DNA from: Adenophora triphylla var. japonica
Taxonomy: Eukaryota; Streptophyta; Magnoliopsida; Asterales; Campanulaceae
Direction: 5' to 3'
Assembly: GCA_022495995.1 (NCBI GenBank)
Contig: JAFEMH010002077.1
Coordinates: 1-64,000 of the forward strand
DNA length: 64,000 bases
The position numbers and the translations under genes are program-made. The notes under the pieces are model-generated. The model saw only the letters and a list, made by a program, of their open reading frames with translations. It was not told where the DNA came from and made no database searches. The number at the start of each line of letters is the position of its first letter. Position 1 is the first letter of the stretch. This document shows, in pieces, positions 59,262 through 64,000 of this stretch.

Positions 59262-61760
59262 ATGAAACGGTCTCGGACATTCGTTGACAACTTTGATCCG
59301 GAACCCGAAAGAAGCTTTCACGAGAGACTAAGAAGATTTAGAGAAACTTTAAAGAAACATATGGAAGGAGAACCGCAAACACCCGCTAGGACCCTACGGG
59401 ACTTTGTTAATCCAAGTACCCCGGGAACTAGATCCCCTATTGTTGTGCCGAATGCCGAAGCGGCACACTTTGAGATAAAGCCGCGACTTTTGCTTATGAT
59501 TATGAATAACCAATATAGCGGCACCGCTTTCGAAGATCCTCATCTCCACATCCAAACATTCTTGGAATACTGTGATACCACACGTATTCAGAATGTTACC
59601 CCGGAAGCAATTCGGATGCGCCTTTTTCCTTTCTCTCTTAAGGATAAGGCGAAACAGTGGTTAATTTCAGTCCCACCCAACTCTTTTACAACTTGGGACC
59701 AAATTCAAGAAGCATTCCTTGGACGTTTCTTCCCTCCGAGCAAGACCGCTCAGATTCGGACAAAGATTACAAATTTTAGCCAAACAGGAAGCGAATCACT
59801 GTATGACGCTTGGGAGCGATTCAAAGAGCTCCTACAGATGTGCCCTCACCACGGGCTTGAAAAGTGGTTAATTGTGCACACTTTCTACAATGGTCTCACA
59901 TATAGAACAAGGGAGACAATTGATGCCGCCGCAGGAGGTGCACTAATGAATAAGACGGTGGATCAAGCATACGACTTGATAGAGAACATATCCCTGAATC
60001 ACTATCAATGGTTCAATGAGAGGGAACAACCGCAGGGGATTCCAGGTAAGTACAATATTGATGTCATTACTACCTTGTCTTCTAAAGTTGATATGCTTCT
60101 TAAAAATTTTGAAAACTTTAATGTAAATCTCGTGGCCAACATTAATGTTGTTTGTGAACTATGTGGGTCAAACTCACATAGTACAGAATGTTGTGAATTG
60201 CTTGACACTACTTCTAGTGATCAAGTAAACTTTGTTAATTCTTATGGGGAAAAGGGTGGTATGTATTCAAACATATACAATCCCGAGTGGAGAAATCAAC
60301 CAAATTTTTCCTATAAGAATAACAATATTTTAAACCCGCAATCTTCTACACAACCACCGGGATTCACACAAAAGAATTTCAATGGCAATTCTAGCGCTTT
60401 CCCTCCCCCTAAGTCTAAATTGGATCTTATTATGGATTTTATGATTGAAAGTAAAAACGAACAAGAGAAGACCAATAATGAGTTAAGGGAATCCATTAAG
60501 TCGTTGAATGCTAGGTTTGATAATTTAGCCGCCCGCAATAGAATGCTTGAAAATCAACAAGCTCAACAAGCCGATACCTCGCATAGACCACAAGGGAGTT
60601 TTCCCGATCAATCGCAAAGGCCCGATGAGCATGTTAGTGCGGTAGAAACTAGGAGTGGAAAAGAAATTTTAGATCCCCTTCCTAAGGAAAGTATCAAACC
60701 GAGCAAAGAGAACGTTAGTCCAATCCCACCGATGGTTGAGACTAATGAAGATTTTGGAAAGGGGACAAAATCCCTTAAGAATTCTAGAAATTTTGACCCT
60801 CCAATACCATACCCCCAAAGATTGGTAAGAGCCAAACTTGACAAACAATTTGCAAAATTTTTAGAAGTCTTAAAGTCTATTTACATCAACATACCTTTTA
60901 CTGATGCCCTTCAACAAATGCCGTCTTATGCTAAGTTCTTAAAGGAGATTCTTGCAAATAAGAGAAAACTTGAGGAGCATGAGACTGTTGCATTAACGGA
61001 AGAAGTAAGTGCGATCTTACAAAAAGAACTTCCTCCTAAATTAAAAGATCCCGGCACTTTCTCTATTCCTTGCAAAATAGGTAAATACAATGTTGATAAT
61101 GCTTTGTTAGATCTTGGGGCAAGTGTGAGCCTCATTCCGCTTTCAGTAGGTAAGAAACTAGGTGTGGGGGAAATGAAACCCACCACTATTTCTCTCCAAC
61201 TAGCGGATCGCTCCATTAAATACCCAATGGGTATTATGGAAGATGTCCCTTGTCAAATTGGGAAATTGATCATCCCGGTCGACTTTGTAGTCCTTGAGAT
61301 GGAGGAAGATCACCAAATTCCAATCATTTTAGGAAGACCTTTTCTTGCCACCGCTGGTGCAGTAATAGATGTAAAGAATGGCACTCTTTCTCTGAACATT
61401 GGAAATAAGAAAGTCGAATTTAAAGACTTAAATCTCAAGAAATCGTGCCATGAGGTCAACACTCCCGAAAATGATAGCAAAAAGGGTGAAAAGTCACAAG
61501 CCAAGGACTCAAAAATAATAATTAAAAAACCCATAGATCATAGAGGTGAAAAAAATGTGCACCCTAAAAAGCCTAATAAAATTGAAAAATCAAAGGGTAG
61601 GGGGCCTAAGAAAAAAGGCACACCGGGATGTCGTATGTGCATCAATCATAAGAGCTTAATCACGCCAAAGGGCAAGGAATGGCGAGTTGTTAAGGATAAG
61701 AGACCATTACAATACCACTCACCGTCCATTATTACTGATAGAAAGGGGTCGAGCTTATGA
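59262..61760 (+). CDS. Athila-like gag-protease polyprotein, intact ORF (832 aa)
   Basis: One uninterrupted ORF from MKRSRTFVDNFDPEPERSFH. Retrotransposon gag domain at about residues 85-240 (FLEYCDTTRIQNVTPEAIRM, WDQIQEAFLGRFFPPSKTAQ, YDAWERFKELLQMCPHHGL). CCHC-like knuckle CELCGSNSHSTECC near residue 300, then a Gln/Asn/Pro-rich linker and a coiled-coil-like stretch (~390-440). Retropepsin at about 600-700 with ALLDLGASVSLIP (active site DLGAS) and PIILGRPFLA. A lysine-rich tail (~745-800) replaces the pol that would follow. As the only intact retroelement ORF in the window it may still make particles and protease, supplying or using a partner's polymerase. Its retention while pol is absent suggests selection for a gag function, but this is inference. 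Confidence 0.95.
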   Translation: MKRSRTFVDNFDPEPERSFHERLRRFRETLKKHMEGEPQTPARTLRDFVNPSTPGTRSPIVVPNAEAAHFEIKPRLLLMIMNNQYSGTAFEDPHLHIQTFLEYCDTTRIQNVTPEAIRMRLFPFSLKDKAKQWLISVPPNSFTTWDQIQEAFLGRFFPPSKTAQIRTKITNFSQTGSESLYDAWERFKELLQMCPHHGLEKWLIVHTFYNGLTYRTRETIDAAAGGALMNKTVDQAYDLIENISLNHYQWFNEREQPQGIPGKYNIDVITTLSSKVDMLLKNFENFNVNLVANINVVCELCGSNSHSTECCELLDTTSSDQVNFVNSYGEKGGMYSNIYNPEWRNQPNFSYKNNNILNPQSSTQPPGFTQKNFNGNSSAFPPPKSKLDLIMDFMIESKNEQEKTNNELRESIKSLNARFDNLAARNRMLENQQAQQADTSHRPQGSFPDQSQRPDEHVSAVETRSGKEILDPLPKESIKPSKENVSPIPPMVETNEDFGKGTKSLKNSRNFDPPIPYPQRLVRAKLDKQFAKFLEVLKSIYINIPFTDALQQMPSYAKFLKEILANKRKLEEHETVALTEEVSAILQKELPPKLKDPGTFSIPCKIGKYNVDNALLDLGASVSLIPLSVGKKLGVGEMKPTTISLQLADRSIKYPMGIMEDVPCQIGKLIIPVDFVVLEMEEDHQIPIILGRPFLATAGAVIDVKNGTLSLNIGNKKVEFKDLNLKKSCHEVNTPENDSKKGEKSQAKDSKIIIKKPIDHRGEKNVHPKKPNKIEKSKGRGPKKKGTPGCRMCINHKSLITPKGKEWRVVKDKRPLQYHSPSIITDRKGSSL

Positions 61761-63215
61761 CCTTAAACAAGCATCATCGGAATAGTAAACCGATGGATTA
61801 TATTACTGTTTATAATAATTTTGTTTACCACCACCATTTTAGTAAGTTTTTTTCTCTACCCTCCCGGGATTTGGCATTGTTCCTTGAAACATTGAGGACA
61901 ATGTTCATTTCAAGTGTGGGGGGGTAAATCTATCCTTTTATTTTTTTAGTTATTTTTCGCTTTCTAGTTTTTAAAATTTACTTGCTTTCTAGGATAGATT
62001 TAATCGCTTTCTAGTATAATTTTTCTTTTTTAACTTAGTTGCATTTTTTTTCTCTTTTATGCTTGTATAATAGTATTTAAAAAAAAAAAAAAAAAAATCC
62101 CTATGATGATCAAAAATCATTATCATTATGCTTGCCAATTGCCTTAGTATAAATGCCTTTATCTTTCCTCTCATATTTTCTATACACTTAGAAATTTATA
62201 AAAAGGAAAAGTATAAGGGATCTTTTTAGGAAATAATTGAAAGCCTCATAAGTTAGTATAGCACAATATAGAATCTCATCAAGAAAAATGCATTTGATTA
62301 GAAAGGAATTCTTTTATGCTTGGTTATATATTTAAATTTTTGAATATATTCCTTTAAGTTTGTACATTTTTTATCTTTATTAGATATTTTATTCCCTTTT
62401 TAGAAGCACCTTTTTGTTTGCATCCCTTGAATCACACCCTTTCATAAATTCCATCTTTCCATTTTCAAATCAAGTCAAAGAAAAAAAAAAAAAAACCACT
62501 TTTATCTTATTAATAAAAAAGAGTGAAAATGATCACCAAAAGCAAAAAGAAATTATCTCCTAAGTAACTCGGGGCACGGCGTTCGGCTGCGACGATGCTT
62601 CCTTGCCAAAACGGGAATAATATCCAAAAGTATTTTTGATCTAAGTATTAGGAACATGGGGCTCGCGACCACAATGTCTCCTACTTGAAAGGATCAAAAA
62701 TAACTTAGGACTTTGCAAAAATATAACACGTGCAAAAATAAGATAAATTTGTTTGACTTTGACAAGATTTTTCCACTACCATCACCCATTCTTCACCCTT
62801 GTGATTCAAGAATGTAATGCAAATCTTCGGAACTTCTAAATTGTGAATAAATGTCTATACCTTTTCTTGTACATCTTAAAGAAATAAAATTCATCTTTTC
62901 TAAAAAAAAAAAAAAAATCACTCTAAAAAGTGATGGCTTTTTCTACCAAGAAAATTCTTCCTTCTAGCATGCTTTACTTGATCAAAATTCTATATATGCT
63001 ATACTAGGTTATTGTCTTGCATCTTATCTCTTTTAAATGTCCCTAAAATATTTCTTCCTAAATAAATTTTTAAAGGTATTCAAAATATGAGTAGATAGAT
63101 AAAAGGCATTATCTACAAGGCATTTAAGGGCTTGCTACTTTATTTCTGAGGGATCAAATCATATTTTTCTCCCTCCCCATATTTCATTATAAGTTTGCTT
63201 GGGGACAAGCAAAGG
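61761..63215 (+). other. Non-coding 3' interior of the Athila-like element
   Basis: No RT/INT motif. A first polypurine-like AAGTGTGGGGGGG lies at 61913-61925 after ACATTGAGGACAATGTTC. A-rich runs occur at about 62078, 62480 and 62904. This is consistent with deletion of pol. Confidence 0.75.
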
Positions 63216-63233
63216 TTTAAGTGTGGGGGAGTT
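63216..63233 (+). promoter_or_regulatory. Polypurine tract of the Athila-like element
   Basis: TTAAGTGTGGGGGAGTT immediately before the 3' LTR start TGATAAG. Confidence 0.9.
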
Positions 63234-64000
63234 TGATAAGTGACTATTATATAGTCATTTATCCTCATTTTTATATACTTTTTATAGCATAAAACATCAT
63301 TTCTCATTTCATTTCTTATACTTTTTAGTTTCTTTTCCTTATTTTCTAGATTTTACGCTTTTGGTATATTTCTTGCCTTTTTAGACAGGTTTTAGGGTCA
63401 TTTTATATATACAAAGGATACATGGACATTTTGGTCCAAAAGATGAAGGGACACCAAGCAAATAAGCACTCCAAGTTGAAAACCGGTCGGAGCGGCCGTG
63501 CGGCGAGAGATGGAGCGGCCGTGCACTTGGCATTTTCGGGCCACTTTTGGCCCTAAAATATGGAGTGGCCGTGTCTTGAAGAGGAGCGCCCGTGTCATCG
63601 GGCGGAGCGGCCGTGCGGCTAAAGTAGGAGCGGCCGTGCGAGGTGTCAAGGCTTGAATTCAAATCTGGCGCCAAGGGTCACACGGCCGTGCAACTTCCTT
63701 GACACGGCCGTGCAAATCGTGATTCTTGATGTAAAGGCACCTTTTGGTTGCACCCGATTGAAGAGTTCCCTCCTTTTTATAAATAGGACCCTAGAGATCA
63801 GTCTTAAGTACGAATTATTTAGAGAGAAATACTGATAGTTGATAGATAGAAAACACAAAATACTTGTGATATCAATTTCTAAGAAGATTTGAAGATCAAG
63901 TCATTACTTTGTTCTTGAAGTTACTTTGGAAGAAGATCAATAAAAGAAGCATTATTTCCAGCAATTGTTCATCATAAGTCTCTCTTACTCAATCTCTTAT
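63234..64000 (+). repeat. 3' LTR of the Athila-like element (partial)
   Basis: First 767 bp of the LTR, including the GC motif cluster (63490-63715) and the TATA box. Cut by the window end. Confidence 0.93.

Larger units (their letters stand above)
57545..64000 (+). mobile_element. Athila-like non-autonomous gypsy element (gag-PR only), runs off the window
   Basis: The 5' LTR TGATAAGTGAC...CCGAACA spans 57545-59110. It is followed by PBS, an intact 832-codon gag-protease ORF, ~1.45 kb non-coding, a polypurine tract and the start of the 3' LTR at 63234 (767 bp visible). No RT, RNase H or integrase lies between the LTRs. The two LTRs differ at about 10 positions in the shared 767 bp, so it is fairly recent. 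It is inserted in the gypsy LTR at 57544. The expected duplication (ACTGT) on the right is outside the window. Confidence 0.93.

Overview
The window is nuclear DNA of a flowering plant, most likely a eudicot. It has plant-type LTR retrotransposons (Tat/Ogre-like, Athila-like, Copia), CACTA, Mutator, Stowaway and Helitron transposons, AT-rich spacers, and captured fragments of plant genes (PTAC16, farnesol dehydrogenase-like, KH-domain, HAD-like hydrolase). No complete host gene, tRNA or rRNA gene was recognised. It reads as a repeat-rich intergenic or pericentromeric block built by nested insertion.

Layout. From 1 to about 18600 lies one giant Tat/Ogre-lineage Ty3/gypsy element on the minus strand. 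Its 5' LTR is at 14730-~18600, with PBS at 14711-14728, decayed gag-PR-RT-RNaseH-INT at about 13100-7268, and then a large 3' region. That 3' region carries two intron-bearing or intron-like genes on the opposite (plus) strand and about 1.5 kb of ~75-bp tandem repeats. A 2.2-kb CACTA element carrying a KH-domain gene fragment sits inside the LTR. A second gypsy LTR (~18600-21371) ends in a 0.9-kb trinucleotide array. Then come a Pack-MULE (22673-23819), a TIR-bounded element with a minisatellite and a PTAC16 fragment (24591-27237), and a Helitron 3' end. Next is a young gag-only gypsy element with ~2.7-kb LTRs and a perfect TSD (27826-36308), apparently splitting a small exon.

From 36.3 to 49.65 kb the DNA is AT-rich and holds small transposons (a CACTA end, a Stowaway, foldbacks, a SINE-like insertion), a HAD-hydrolase gene fragment and a telomere-like array. 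A decayed Copia element (49653-55737) is cut by a gypsy LTR (55738-57544). That LTR is cut in turn by an Athila-like element (57545 to beyond the end) with an intact 832-codon gag-protease ORF and no polymerase.

The most striking pattern crosses families. Copia, two gypsy LTR subfamilies and the Athila-like LTR each carry a cluster of GC-rich quasi-palindromes arranged as pairs whose members start 19-23 bp apart. In three of these families the cluster ends about 60-75 bp upstream of a TATA box. The Copia LTR and one gypsy LTR use the same 12-mer with the same 22-bp pair spacing. Two sister gypsy LTR subfamilies that share a backbone use different motifs. The Tat element uses a related palindrome at its LTR promoter and again upstream of both antisense genes. 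This looks like a shared, swappable LTR promoter module.
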